Shown in pieces: positions 34,086 through 42,719 of a stretch of 64,000 nucleotides of DNA. The notes under the pieces were generated by a model. It had not been told where the DNA came from. It saw only the letters and a program-made list of their open reading frames with translations, and did not search any database. The position numbers and the translations under genes are program-made. Source of the stretch: Paeniglutamicibacter gangotriensis Lz1y (GTDB lineage Bacteria > Actinomycetota > Actinomycetes > Actinomycetales > Micrococcaceae); contig NZ_AOCK01000005.1 in the NCBI RefSeq assembly GCF_000348945.1, positions 248,001-312,000 of the forward strand, read 5' to 3'. The first letter of the stretch is position 1; each line of letters opens with the position of its first letter.

Positions 34086-35456
34086 TCAGCGGGTGAACGA
34101 GCCCAGTACCTCGTTCAAGGCCTCGGTTGACGAGGGGTGGGTGAAGATGGAATCGCGCAGCGTCGCGGAGGTCAGTTCCTGACGCATGGCCAAAGCCACC
34201 AGGTTGATGACTTCTTGGGAATCCACGTGCATCAGTGCTGCGCCAAGGATCTGGTCGGTATCCGCATCCACCACGAACTTCACGATGCCGCGAGGATCGC
34301 CCACGATCTTGGGCCGCGGCATCGCAGCGATCTCGGCGACCTTCTTCACCGCCACCTTGATCGACAACCCTTGGGCCCCTGCCTCATCCTCGCTCATCCC
34401 AACCCTGGCCAGCGGTGGGGTGGTGAAGATCGTATAGGGGACGGCCACGCGGTCGGCCGTCGAACGTTCCCCCGTGCCCAAAATCGCGTCGGCAACAATG
34501 CGGTTGTCATCCAGGGAGACATACGTAAATTGCTGCCCACCGTTCACATCGCCCAGCGCATAGACACCCGGCGCGCTCGTGGCCAAATGCTCGTCGACCT
34601 TGATCGCCCCGGAATCGGTCAGCTCGATGCCCGCGGTCTCCAGGCCTAGCCCCGCGGTTGCCGGCTTCCGGCCCAGGGCGATGAGCACCGCGTCGGCCAC
34701 GACGCTGCGGGCTTCGCCGTGCTGCTCGTAGTGCACCCGTGCGGTGGCCCCATCTTCTTCGATCCGCTGCACACTGGCGCCGGTACGCACCTCAACGTCC
34801 ACGTCCGACAGTGCGGAGAGGACCTCGGCGGCAACATCCTCATCTTCCCTTTTCAAGGCCCTGGCCCCGCGGTCAAGGACCGTGACCTTCGATCCGAAGT
34901 GGGCGAACATGGAAGCGAACTCGGTGCCGACGTAGCCACCGCCGACCACCACCAGCCGCTGGGGCAACGGGGCATCTTGCAAGGTGGTCGAATCGTGGAT
35001 GCGTCCGCCAACCCGCGCACCGCCCAGGTCCGGGATCGCCGGGAGCGCACCGGTGTTGATGATGATCCGCTTGGCCTCGAGCTCAAGGCTCTCGTTTCCC
35101 GCCTCGACCTTAATGCGGCGGGGGCCGATGAACGTGGCCCGGCCGGTAATGGTCATGACAGCGTTAAGGTCATCAAGCATGGAGAAGTTCTTGGCTCGCA
35201 TGGCGGCGGTTAGCTTGTCCCGACGGGCCACTGCTGTCTGGAAGTATTGCGGATCAAAGTCGTTGCCGATGTTGTTCTCCGCATCATGGATCAGCGTCTT
35301 GGTGGGAACACAGCCAATGTTGATGCAGGTGCCACCGTACATCTGCGCCGAGGCTTCGATGATGGCCACACGTTGCCCTGCGCGGGACGCGGTTCCTGCC
35401 AGCGTTTTGCCGCCCTTGCCCCAGCCAATAACCAACAGATCAAGTTCGTGTTCCAT
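34086..35456 (-). CDS. Pyridine nucleotide-disulfide oxidoreductase, RclA-like
   Basis: A 456-residue flavoprotein disulfide reductase. The redox pair is Cys44 and Cys49 in GGTCINIGCVPTK. The NAD-binding fold reads LVVVGGGYVGTEFASMF, and the C-terminal dimer domain ends TLRDSIFTHPSSTEALNEVL. The N-terminus LLVIGWGKGGKTLAGT and the MYGGTCINIGC context match E. coli RclA, a Cu(II) reductase in reactive-chlorine defence. The His in the C-terminal FTHPSS is preserved. TTG at 35459 opens the frame, but ATG at 35456 with GAGGAG is better. It follows the copper nitrite reductase gene, which fits a role in copper or oxidant handling. Confidence 0.82.
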   Translation of the reverse strand: MEHELDLLVIGWGKGGKTLAGTASRAGQRVAIIEASAQMYGGTCINIGCVPTKTLIHDAENNIGNDFDPQYFQTAVARRDKLTAAMRAKNFSMLDDLNAVMTITGRATFIGPRRIKVEAGNESLELEAKRIIINTGALPAIPDLGGARVGGRIHDSTTLQDAPLPQRLVVVGGGYVGTEFASMFAHFGSKVTVLDRGARALKREDEDVAAEVLSALSDVDVEVRTGASVQRIEEDGATARVHYEQHGEARSVVADAVLIALGRKPATAGLGLETAGIELTDSGAIKVDEHLATSAPGVYALGDVNGGQQFTYVSLDDNRIVADAILGTGERSTADRVAVPYTIFTTPPLARVGMSEDEAGAQGLSIKVAVKKVAEIAAMPRPKIVGDPRGIVKFVVDADTDQILGAALMHVDSQEVINLVALAMRQELTSATLRDSIFTHPSSTEALNEVLGSFTR

Positions 35457-35598
35457 CAAGCGCTCCTCGCTTCCTCGGAAATGTTGTGCTCACTACGCCC
35501 GCGTCTGCTCTGCGACGCAGTGCACGGTCAAGAAGAAGGCAGTCGCGGCTAGCCCAACTCGTTGAAACGCTGGACCCAAGTCGTTGAAACGCTGCTCT

Positions 35599-38346
35599 CT
35601 ATTTGGCTACCTTGAATACTCCCTGGGCCCCGCGTTCGGCGTCGATCATCACGTGGGACACGAAGGGATAGTTGCCGGCCTCGGGGAATTCCAGTTCAAC
35701 GAAACCGCCCTGTGCCACGCCGAGCGCCAGTGCCTGGCTTCCACCTTCCGTCCCGTCTCGCTGATCGAGCAGGTAGTTGCCTTCCAGCCATGTGGTGTCG
35801 AACTGCCCGCCGATGACGTGGAACGAGGAGGCACGGTTGGGCCCGATGTCCAGCAGCCAGATCCGTACCCGTTCCCCGACCTTGGCACGCAGCGGCCGGT
35901 GCACGTACTGGTTGGCGTAGCCGTTGAAGACCACCAGGTCCGGTTTTTCCGCCGCAAGCTTTTCGGTGTCCACTTCCGCGTCCTGGGCCCCGAGATAAAA
36001 CTCTGACTGGGCCAACACATAGGACTTGTCGACCTCCGGGAGGTCGTCGGGTTCGATGACCACGGTACCGAACATGCCGTTGGCGATATGTGCGCTCATG
36101 GGCATGGTGGAGCAGTGGTACATCCAGATTCCGGCCCGCGTGGCGGTGAACTTATAGAGCAGGGATTCACCGGGGGCGATGGTGCGCATCGGTTCATCCG
36201 GTGCCAGCGCGCCGGCGTGGAAGTCGATGGAGTGGCCTATGGACCCGTCGTTGACCAGTGTGATCTCGAATGTGTCGCCGGCCCGCCCGTGCAGCAGCGG
36301 GCCGGGCGCGGTGCCGTTGAAGGTCCACAATTTTTGTCGCACCCCCGGGGAGACTTCCACGATCGCTTCCTCGGCGGTGAAGGTGGCCCGGTGGATGCTC
36401 GGCTTGCCGTCGGAGCGTTTGGGTTCCAGCGGCGGCAACGAGGCTTCGTGCGCCGTGAATTCCGTGCCCGGTTCGGCCATCAAATCCAGTGGTGCGGCGC
36501 TGGCGCCGGTGCTGGCGCCGGTGCTGGCGCCGGTGCTGGGCTCGGTGCTGGCGCCGGTGCTGGCGCCGGTGCTGGGCTCGGTGGAGTGGTTCATGGATTC
36601 GTGGCCGGACTCCGGGGCCGTGGCACCGGTGGCCTTGATATCGAGCACCATGCCCATTTGCCGGTGCCCCACGATCGAACACCAGGCAGCAACATCCGCG
36701 GTGATGACCCCCGCATCAAGCGTGGCGCTTTCGCCCGGAGCCAACCGTCCGCTGTTCGCCCCGGTGGCCAGGACCAGGTCGTGGGTTTCGGAAACATCGG
36801 TGTTCACCAGCTCGATCATCAGGTGGGTTCCGGCCGGCACCTCGATAAGCGCAGGGGTGAAGCGCATGTCAGCGGCTTCGACCTTCACGGTCTTGGTCTC
36901 GGTGGCAACCGGTGCCGAAGTTCCGTTGGTGGAGGTGTCTTGGTGCGCCGGTGCCCTGATGCCTGCCGTGGCAGGGTCGATGGCGATCCCAATGGCAATG
37001 GCCAGCACCACCGCCAGCAGCCCCGCGACGGCCTGTCCGGCACGCTGTCCGGCGGGCCGATCGCCCTCCGGTGCCATCCGTACCCGGGGTGCCGGGGTCC
37101 CGGCCGGCAGGCCCAGAGCCTGAATCTCGGCAGCCACCTTGGTTTTGGCTTGGCGGTGGGCGCGCAGCGCCATGACGAGCAATGGCAGGAAGCTGGCCAT
37201 GGCCACCAAGTAGAGCACCGAACACAGTACGCGAACCAACGATGGCACCGGAATCACACAGGCCAGCAGTGCAGCATTGGCCGTGGCCACCCGCAGCACC
37301 GCGCCGCGGTCGAACATGGTGGTCGCCGCGCGCACGGGGCCGGGCCCGCCGCCGAGGGCCACCGGTACCAGGTAGGAGAGGGCGCCGAGCAACACTTGGG
37401 CGGCGAATCCTGCCGCCAGGTACGGGGTGATGGCGGCGAAGGCCCGTCCGGCTTGCTGCCAATCGCCGCTGATGAGCAGGACGACGTCCAGGGCTACGAG
37501 GCACCCGATCCACCAGCCGACGGCGCCGAGCATTGAGAGGGTGGAGAAGGTTTTAGGTGGCTTATTGCGGGCCACCTGGATGAAGGAGGAAGCCATCAAC
37601 CCCAGACCCGCAATGTAGCCGGTGAGCCCCAATGCCGCGACCGGAAGCAAACCAAAGCCCGCACCGGCACCGGCCGCCAACGCGGAGATGGCGAGCACCG
37701 GAAGGGCTCGCTGGGAGTTCCTCGCGGCCTGATCGGCGATCCGGGTACGCAGCATCGTGGGCCACAACGTCACCAAGGTACCGGCCACCGTCAGTCCTAC
37801 CCATCCCAAGACATTGAGTAAGACGTGGGACAGCATGATTTGTTCGTGCGTGCTCGAAATATTGCCGTGTGCCAGGATGGTGCCAAGCACCGCACCGACG
37901 GGGAGGAACGCGGCAGCGGCAATGTAATACTTCACCGAGGCGCCGAACCTCGAGGGCAGGGCCACGCGCATGCGGGTGAAAAGGTCCACACCGTGCCAGA
38001 TCACCGAAGCGGCGATCAGGCCCGCCCCGGCGGCGGTCACCGGCCAGAGCGTGGATACCACCCCTGCGATGACCAGCATGGTGCCGCCGTTGAGCAGCAG
38101 CAAACGCCAATTCTGCTCCGCCCTCGACCGGGCCTTGGGCGGATTGCGCAGCAGCGCGTTGGAAAAGTATTGGGACCAGACCAGGATCGCGTGGGACACC
38201 GCCCCGAGCAGCAACAGGTGGATCATCAGCCAGCGCGGCGCGGGAAGCTCCCGGTGGACCAACGTCACGAGAACCAACAGCGTCAGCCAGAACGCGACCG
38301 GTAGATCGCGCATGGGCCAGAATCCTCTGGCCGGGTTCTTACTCAC
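35599..38346 (-). CDS. nirK: Membrane domain-cupredoxin-NirK fusion (copper-containing nitrite reductase)
   Basis: A 915-residue fusion. Residues 1-460 form a polytopic membrane domain of roughly ten to twelve segments. Residues 487-572 are a cupredoxin with type 1 copper ligands His522, Cys556, His561 and Met564. Residues 573-620 are a Ser/Thr/Gly/Ala/Pro repeat linker. Residues 645-915 are a NirK-type nitrite reductase. Type 1 ligands are His705, Cys745, His753 and Met758, type 2 ligands are His710, His744 and His898, and the catalytic pair is Asp708 and His843. It would reduce nitrite to NO outside the membrane, with the cupredoxin as a built-in electron donor. The GTG start overlaps the upstream stop as GTGA, with GGGAG ahead; ATG at 38313 is the alternative. 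Confidence 0.85.
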   Translation of the reverse strand: MSKNPARGFWPMRDLPVAFWLTLLVLVTLVHRELPAPRWLMIHLLLLGAVSHAILVWSQYFSNALLRNPPKARSRAEQNWRLLLLNGGTMLVIAGVVSTLWPVTAAGAGLIAASVIWHGVDLFTRMRVALPSRFGASVKYYIAAAAFLPVGAVLGTILAHGNISSTHEQIMLSHVLLNVLGWVGLTVAGTLVTLWPTMLRTRIADQAARNSQRALPVLAISALAAGAGAGFGLLPVAALGLTGYIAGLGLMASSFIQVARNKPPKTFSTLSMLGAVGWWIGCLVALDVVLLISGDWQQAGRAFAAITPYLAAGFAAQVLLGALSYLVPVALGGGPGPVRAATTMFDRGAVLRVATANAALLACVIPVPSLVRVLCSVLYLVAMASFLPLLVMALRAHRQAKTKVAAEIQALGLPAGTPAPRVRMAPEGDRPAGQRAGQAVAGLLAVVLAIAIGIAIDPATAGIRAPAHQDTSTNGTSAPVATETKTVKVEAADMRFTPALIEVPAGTHLMIELVNTDVSETHDLVLATGANSGRLAPGESATLDAGVITADVAAWCSIVGHRQMGMVLDIKATGATAPESGHESMNHSTEPSTGASTGASTEPSTGASTGASTGASAAPLDLMAEPGTEFTAHEASLPPLEPKRSDGKPSIHRATFTAEEAIVEVSPGVRQKLWTFNGTAPGPLLHGRAGDTFEITLVNDGSIGHSIDFHAGALAPDEPMRTIAPGESLLYKFTATRAGIWMYHCSTMPMSAHIANGMFGTVVIEPDDLPEVDKSYVLAQSEFYLGAQDAEVDTEKLAAEKPDLVVFNGYANQYVHRPLRAKVGERVRIWLLDIGPNRASSFHVIGGQFDTTWLEGNYLLDQRDGTEGGSQALALGVAQGGFVELEFPEAGNYPFVSHVMIDAERGAQGVFKVAK
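36499..36582 (-). repeat. 12-bp tandem repeat array in the nirK linker
   Basis: Seven 12-base units lie head to tail. Five read GCTGGCGCCGGT and two read GCTGGGCTCGGT, in the order A-A-A-B-A-A-B on the plus strand. On the coding strand they give TGAS or TEPS tetrapeptides. The unit length keeps the frame, so copy number could vary without breaking the protein. Confidence 0.95.
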
Positions 38347-39587
38347 TTGGATGGCTCCCGTGGCGAAATGGAAAGTCCTGCACGCGGGGTCCGCGCGGCG
38401 GGGTTGGAAAGAAGGGAGGTGCTACCGGGAGAAGGTGGTCCGATGCCGAGGGAGTCAGACGGTGGCTTGGAACTTGTCGATGGTTGGGGTCGTGCCTGAG
38501 ACTCCCCCATGAGCATCGAGGTGAGAGCCAGCAGCACAAAGAGCAGCACCGCAACGATGTTGGCCACCGCCCCGGCACGCCAGGCCCAGTCATGGCCCAG
38601 CCCGTTGCCGATCCACAGGCGCAGCAATAATCCCGCCCACAGCAAGATCGCAGGCACCCACATCATCGGCCGGTAGGGCAAAGGGCGGCGCAGGATCGCC
38701 GGGAGAATCGTGGAGGAGTGGGCAATGATCATGGAGAGCGTGAACCCCAGGAATACTGCGTGGATCACGGTGTCATAGGCGGCGCGTCCGCTGGGATATC
38801 CGAAGCACCAGGTCAGCGCCGCCACCAGCAGCCAGGCATAGGCGGCGAGCATGCATGCTGCCATGAATCGAGTGGCTCCCTGACCCCGGATGGTCCGGCG
38901 AGCCACATCGAGTACGAGCAACCATGCGGTGAGTGCTGCCAGCGCGACGCCGAAGACGATCGATCCCCATCCGGGAGCCAGCAGCGCAGCCACGACTGCG
39001 GCAGCCAGCAGTGCGGAAAGTTGTAGCACCCGCGTTCCGGCTTGGGGGCCCATGGTCAGATGTGCCAGTTCGACCCGTTCCCCGGCAATGGTCAGCACCA
39101 GGAACGCGACCAACCAGGGCAGCAACAGTGCCGTCTCCACCCCGCCAAGAAACAGCACTGCGGCTCCGGTGCCCAGTCCGGCGCCGAGCATTTGGATCAG
39201 TACCGCCTGGGCGCGTTGGCGTCGCCAGAGCGGAACATAGACCCAGAGAAGTCCCGCCATTCCGGCGAGCAACCCCAGCTTGCCAGCAAAACGCGGCAGC
39301 TCGGTCAGCAGCATCAACGACCCCAGTCCCAGGAGCAACGGGCTGAAATATCCCAGAGGCCTCCCCCAGGCGACGGCACGTTCAAGGGCAACTAGTGTGC
39401 CCACGAATCCCAGCGCCAACACCATCCCGTGGACCTCCGTCCAGGCAGCGGCGTTGATCGGTGCCGGCAGGTCCACAAGCTGCAGGGCAGCGTTGAGCCC
39501 GGCCAATAGGCTCAATGCGGCAGGAATCATCAACAGGGTGCGTGCGGGGATCGGTCTGAGGCGGCGGGGCGCAGGAGCCTTTTTCAT
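38343..39587 (-). CDS. NnrS-like polytopic membrane protein
   Basis: This 414-residue protein has about twelve hydrophobic segments. Conserved-looking histidines sit in membrane contexts: VHGMVLALGFVGTLVALERA near residue 52, GERVELAHLTMG near 172, and IHAVFLGFTLSMIIAHSSTI near 275. This arrangement resembles NnrS, a haem- and copper-containing membrane protein linked to nitric oxide stress. The C-terminal 55 residues are soluble and rich in Ser and Pro. It starts three bases after the regulator gene ends and overlaps the nirK fusion by four bases. Family assignment is tentative, but the role next to a NirK gene is consistent. Confidence 0.55.
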   Translation of the reverse strand: MKKAPAPRRLRPIPARTLLMIPAALSLLAGLNAALQLVDLPAPINAAAWTEVHGMVLALGFVGTLVALERAVAWGRPLGYFSPLLLGLGSLMLLTELPRFAGKLGLLAGMAGLLWVYVPLWRRQRAQAVLIQMLGAGLGTGAAVLFLGGVETALLLPWLVAFLVLTIAGERVELAHLTMGPQAGTRVLQLSALLAAAVVAALLAPGWGSIVFGVALAALTAWLLVLDVARRTIRGQGATRFMAACMLAAYAWLLVAALTWCFGYPSGRAAYDTVIHAVFLGFTLSMIIAHSSTILPAILRRPLPYRPMMWVPAILLWAGLLLRLWIGNGLGHDWAWRAGAVANIVAVLLFVLLALTSMLMGESQARPQPSTSSKPPSDSLGIGPPSPGSTSLLSNPAARTPRAGLSISPREPSK

Positions 39588-39589
39588 GC

Positions 39590-40297
39590 TTATTCGGTGG
39601 TGCCGTCGGTTGCCCGGGCGCTCAGATGCAGGGCGCATTGCCCGGGAGCCGAGAATGGTGTCAGGGTGCTGTCGCTGCCGTCCAATCCCATTTCAGCGAA
39701 TCCTCCCTGGATGATTCCCAGGTGCACGCCGCAGACAATCTCCGGGTGCTTGCTGGCGGCTTCGATCAGCGGGCAGCGGGTCAGCACCACGTGTTCGTTG
39801 GTCGCGTCCGGTTCGGGTGCGAATCCGATCTCTTCGAGCAGCTGGAGCATCTGGGAACGAGCGCCGGCCTCTGAGCTTCCGGAATGTGGCTCGCCCAGTT
39901 GCTCGAGGGTCAGGTCCTTGCCCCAAGCGCGGCCGGCTGCCACCGCATCCTGCACCGGGTGTTCGCTGCTTTCATGCAGAACGGTGGCCAGTGCCGAGGC
40001 CAACCCTGCGTACGGTGAGGGCTCGAGGGAAACCTTTGCTTTCCAGAGCCATGCCGGGCGTCCGCGCCCCTGAGCTACGGCACGTTCGCGGCTCAGGTAT
40101 CCATCGCGCAGCAAGTCTTCCAGATGTGCTCGGACGGTGTTTTCGTGCAACCCGCTGCTCAGGGTAATGGCCGCAAGTGTGGTGGGTGTGGTTTGGACTT
40201 CGAGCAGTTCAAGAATCCGTAGGCGTGTGGGCGAGAGCGGACGACCAAAGGACGTGCGTTTAACGCCTTCCCGGATGCCATCGGCAGGGTCTCTCAC
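39590..40297 (-). CDS. HTH regulator with C-terminal cysteine cluster (SufR-like), probable nirK regulator
   Basis: A 235-residue regulator. Its N-terminal winged helix covers residues 19-70 (LSPTRLRILELLEVQTTPTT and a recognition helix LHENTVRAHLEDLLRDGYL). The C-terminal part has three cysteines in the pattern C-x13-C-x31-C (TRCPLIEA ... EIVCGVH ... GQCALHL). This resembles the Fe-S-binding end of SufR-type regulators. Such a cluster could sense NO or redox state. The gene starts the minus-strand operon that contains the NnrS-like and nirK genes. The start is GTG at 40297 with a weak ribosome site. Cluster binding is inference. Confidence 0.68.
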   Translation of the reverse strand: MRDPADGIREGVKRTSFGRPLSPTRLRILELLEVQTTPTTLAAITLSSGLHENTVRAHLEDLLRDGYLSRERAVAQGRGRPAWLWKAKVSLEPSPYAGLASALATVLHESSEHPVQDAVAAGRAWGKDLTLEQLGEPHSGSSEAGARSQMLQLLEEIGFAPEPDATNEHVVLTRCPLIEAASKHPEIVCGVHLGIIQGGFAEMGLDGSDSTLTPFSAPGQCALHLSARATDGTTE

Positions 40298-40432
40298 AAC
40301 GCGACCGGGACATTGAGTGACGCGCTGGGGCTGTTCAGATTGTTTTCCACGTAGTTAACTGTACTAAAATGATTCCAAGGTTGCCATTTGACTCTGGAAA
40401 CCAACACCCGACGCGAGCAAAGGAAACCCATC

Positions 40433-40753
40433 GTGGCCGATATCGTCATTTCTTCCAACAAGGAAGAAGCCGAGAAGTTGAACCAACCCGCAGCCCATGA
40501 ATGCGCGTGCGGCGACCATGACGCCGAGCTTCCCGAGCTCGACGCCAGGGTCATCCCACATGCAATTCGTCATGCGACCATTTTTGGGGCCCTAGATTCC
40601 CTCGCCGTTGGCGGTGGTTTGGTACTCGTGGCACCGCACAACCCGTTGCCGCTGCTGGACCAGCTCGAGGCTCGCGCACCTGGCGCATTTGAGATCAGCT
40701 ACCTTGACGAGGGGCCAGAAGCCTGGCGCTTGCAGCTGATTCGCAAGTCCTAA
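40433..40753 (+). CDS. DUF2249 domain protein
   Basis: A 106-residue protein with the DUF2249 pattern: LPELDARVIPHAIRHATIF, then GGGLVLVAPHNPLPLLDQLEA, then a C-terminal GPEAWRLQLIRK. Ahead of the domain is a short metal-ligand-like stretch HECACGDHD. DUF2249 proteins are often encoded with denitrification or hemerythrin-like genes; their molecular function is not established. It diverges from the regulator-NnrS-nirK operon, so it may belong to the same response. I chose GTG at 40433, with AGGAAA seven bases ahead, over TTG at 40388. Confidence 0.75.
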   Translation: MADIVISSNKEEAEKLNQPAAHECACGDHDAELPELDARVIPHAIRHATIFGALDSLAVGGGLVLVAPHNPLPLLDQLEARAPGAFEISYLDEGPEAWRLQLIRKS

Positions 40754-40768
40754 CAAGTTTGGGGGGGG

Positions 40769-40812
40769 AAATTCGTGGAACCAGTGCGCATGAGGACTGC
40801 CCTCACGAATTT
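40769..40812 (+). terminator. Terminator after the DUF2249 gene
   Basis: AAATTCGTG (40769-40777) pairs with CACGAATTT (40804-40812) and is followed by a T-rich tract. A run of eight G lies just before the stem. The remaining bases up to the VOC gene hold nothing recognisable. Confidence 0.7.
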
Positions 40813-41043
40813 TTTCTTTTCGGCTCGTGGACGCGGTGCCCGCGGCCTACTGAGAGTCGGCCAAACACAGGTCGGGGCCGAAGACCTCATGCCGAATGGC
40901 CGCGCGCCGCGCAGCTGTTTAGTGCCCCGCTGATCCGCCTCGGGACCCCGGGCAACAAAATGGACCGCCGCACCGACCTGTGCGAAGCGGTGTGCCCCTG
41001 CTGGGCGGTGCCTCTCCAGATACCGTCCCGGTGGTGCCGTGCT

Positions 41044-41475
41044 TTACTGGCCGGTTGTGGCTGGCCCGGCGATATTGACCATCCAGTCCACGCCGAACTT
41101 ATCGGTGAGCATGCCAAACCAATCGCCCCACGGGGCTTGGGCAAGTTTCTCGCCGACGGTTGCTCCATCGCTGAGCTTCTTCCAGTATTCGGTGATCTCG
41201 TCCTTGTCGTCACCGCTGAGCGTGACGGAGATGGCGGTGCCCCCTTTCCATTCCATAGAGGCAGGGGTGTCGGCGGCCATCAAATTCAGGCCGTTGGGTG
41301 CACGCAAATGCCCGTGCATGATTTTGTTATCGTCATCCCGGTTTTCGGTCTTGGCAAACTCGAAATCAGAGAAGGGTCGTAGATCCAGTTCCCCGCCGAA
41401 TACCGACTGATAGAACTCGAGCGCTGGACGTGCCTGATCGCGAAAGCTGATGTACGGATTGAGAATCGTGCCCAT
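41044..41475 (-). CDS. VOC-family protein (PhnB/glyoxalase-like)
   Basis: This 143-residue protein has the vicinal-oxygen-chelate pattern of the PhnB-like group: NPYISFRDQARPALEFYQSVFGGEL at the start, MHGHLRAPNGLNLMAAD in the middle and APWGDWFGMLTDKFGVDWMVNI at the end. Such proteins are usually dimeric with a metal or small-molecule site; most lack a known reaction. GGAG precedes the ATG at 41475. The gene diverges from a MarR regulator. No specific function can be given. Confidence 0.8.
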   Translation of the reverse strand: MGTILNPYISFRDQARPALEFYQSVFGGELDLRPFSDFEFAKTENRDDDNKIMHGHLRAPNGLNLMAADTPASMEWKGGTAISVTLSGDDKDEITEYWKKLSDGATVGEKLAQAPWGDWFGMLTDKFGVDWMVNIAGPATTGQ

Positions 41476-41743
41476 GATGCGCTCCATCGTTTGGCGGGGT
41501 TCAACACCAGCTATTGTGCCCGCAGGGACCGCCCGGGTGAACCCCTCAGGTCCGAGAACTTCCGGTGGGTTCGGTCGCTGTCCACCATCGAGGAAAGCAT
41601 CATTCCGATCTGACCCCAATCAGTCGGGGATGCCTCGACACCAAGGCACTGCTCCGCGCGCCCAGCCCCAGCCGGATCCGCAGTACGACGCAACAGTCAT
41701 CTATGCCACGACTAAGTACGCGATGGAGCAATTCGCAACTAAA

Positions 41744-42256
41744 ATGATTCCCATGACTTCTCCGTTCTCCGACCCACTCCCTGACCGGGGACCGGCAGCA
41801 GAAAAAGCGATACTTGACCCACTGATCGAGGATGTGGAAAAAGAATTCTCCACGATGGTCATCATGGCGCGCCAAGCCATCCGCAAGCGCGCAGCTGCCG
41901 TGCATCCCGAGCTGCAGCCCTTGGGCTACAAGGTGCTGTCTCTGCTGGTGCGCGAGCACGCCCGGCAGCAGATCATCTTGGCAGAAGAGCTGCAAGTGGA
42001 CAAGGCCACAATGAGCAGGATGATCAAGTGGCTTGAAGCCAAGGGATTGGTGACCCGTCAGCCGGATCCGGCTGACGGAAGGGCCATGCTGGTCAGCATC
42101 ACCGATGCTGCACGCGCAGGCGTCGTTGAATCGAGTGCGGCCTCGCGCCAGCTGCTGAGGAACCGGCTGAATTCCTGGGAACCGGAAGAAATCAAGCGCT
42201 TTGCTGATCTACTTTCGAAGCTCAACGCCAACGACGCCTCCCGACGCCAGGGATAG
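41744..42256 (+). CDS. MarR-family transcriptional regulator
   Basis: A winged-helix regulator of about 170 residues. Helices of the dimer and DNA-binding core are visible: QPLGYKVLSLLVREHARQQIILAEELQVDKATMSRMIKWLEAKGLV, then the wing RQPDPADGRAMLVSITDAARAG. MarR proteins often respond to phenolic or oxidising compounds. ATG codons at 41744 and 41753 are both possible starts; no strong ribosome site decides. It is divergent from the VOC gene, which may be its target. A 14-base sequence, ACTAAAATGATTCC, around its start also occurs at 40363-40376. Confidence 0.75.
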   Translation: MIPMTSPFSDPLPDRGPAAEKAILDPLIEDVEKEFSTMVIMARQAIRKRAAAVHPELQPLGYKVLSLLVREHARQQIILAEELQVDKATMSRMIKWLEAKGLVTRQPDPADGRAMLVSITDAARAGVVESSAASRQLLRNRLNSWEPEEIKRFADLLSKLNANDASRRQG

Positions 42257-42719
42257 CCCCGCCAACCCGAAGTCCGCGGCGGTCCGGCTTTTAGTGATTT
42301 CCAGGAGTTCGAAGTCCCATATTAAGGGATCCTCCTCGAGGGGCTTCACTTCAGCCAGCCGTTCGGGCCGAAAATCCCCGAACCGGCAGCGATGCAGATC
42401 CTTCGAGCAAACCCATCGTCATTCCCGAAATATTCGTTGCACCGGCTAAAATTGATGGCAGGTCAGTTGCTTCTTCGAACATTTTGCTGATTCGTTGTGA
42501 AGAAATGTTAAGGGCAGGCTTTGCGCCAACACCTTTGCTTCGGCAACACTCGTAGACAGAATCACGAGTTCCCGCCACTCACGACCCTGGTCGGCGGGAC
42601 CGCAACCCTCTTCGTCATAGCGGGGTGCGCCAGGTGACGATTCGACGCCGCCTAACCGGGCCGGCGTAAGTATGGCGTTGTGCAAGGCCCCGCGCCAAAC
42701 ACGAAAGGATCGAACTTCC
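42257..42719. other. Non-coding stretch between marR and osmC genes
   Basis: About 460 bases of lower GC content contain no convincing gene. A short minus-strand frame (42351-42578) has no family features or ribosome site. The right end presumably carries the osmC promoter. Confidence 0.4.
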
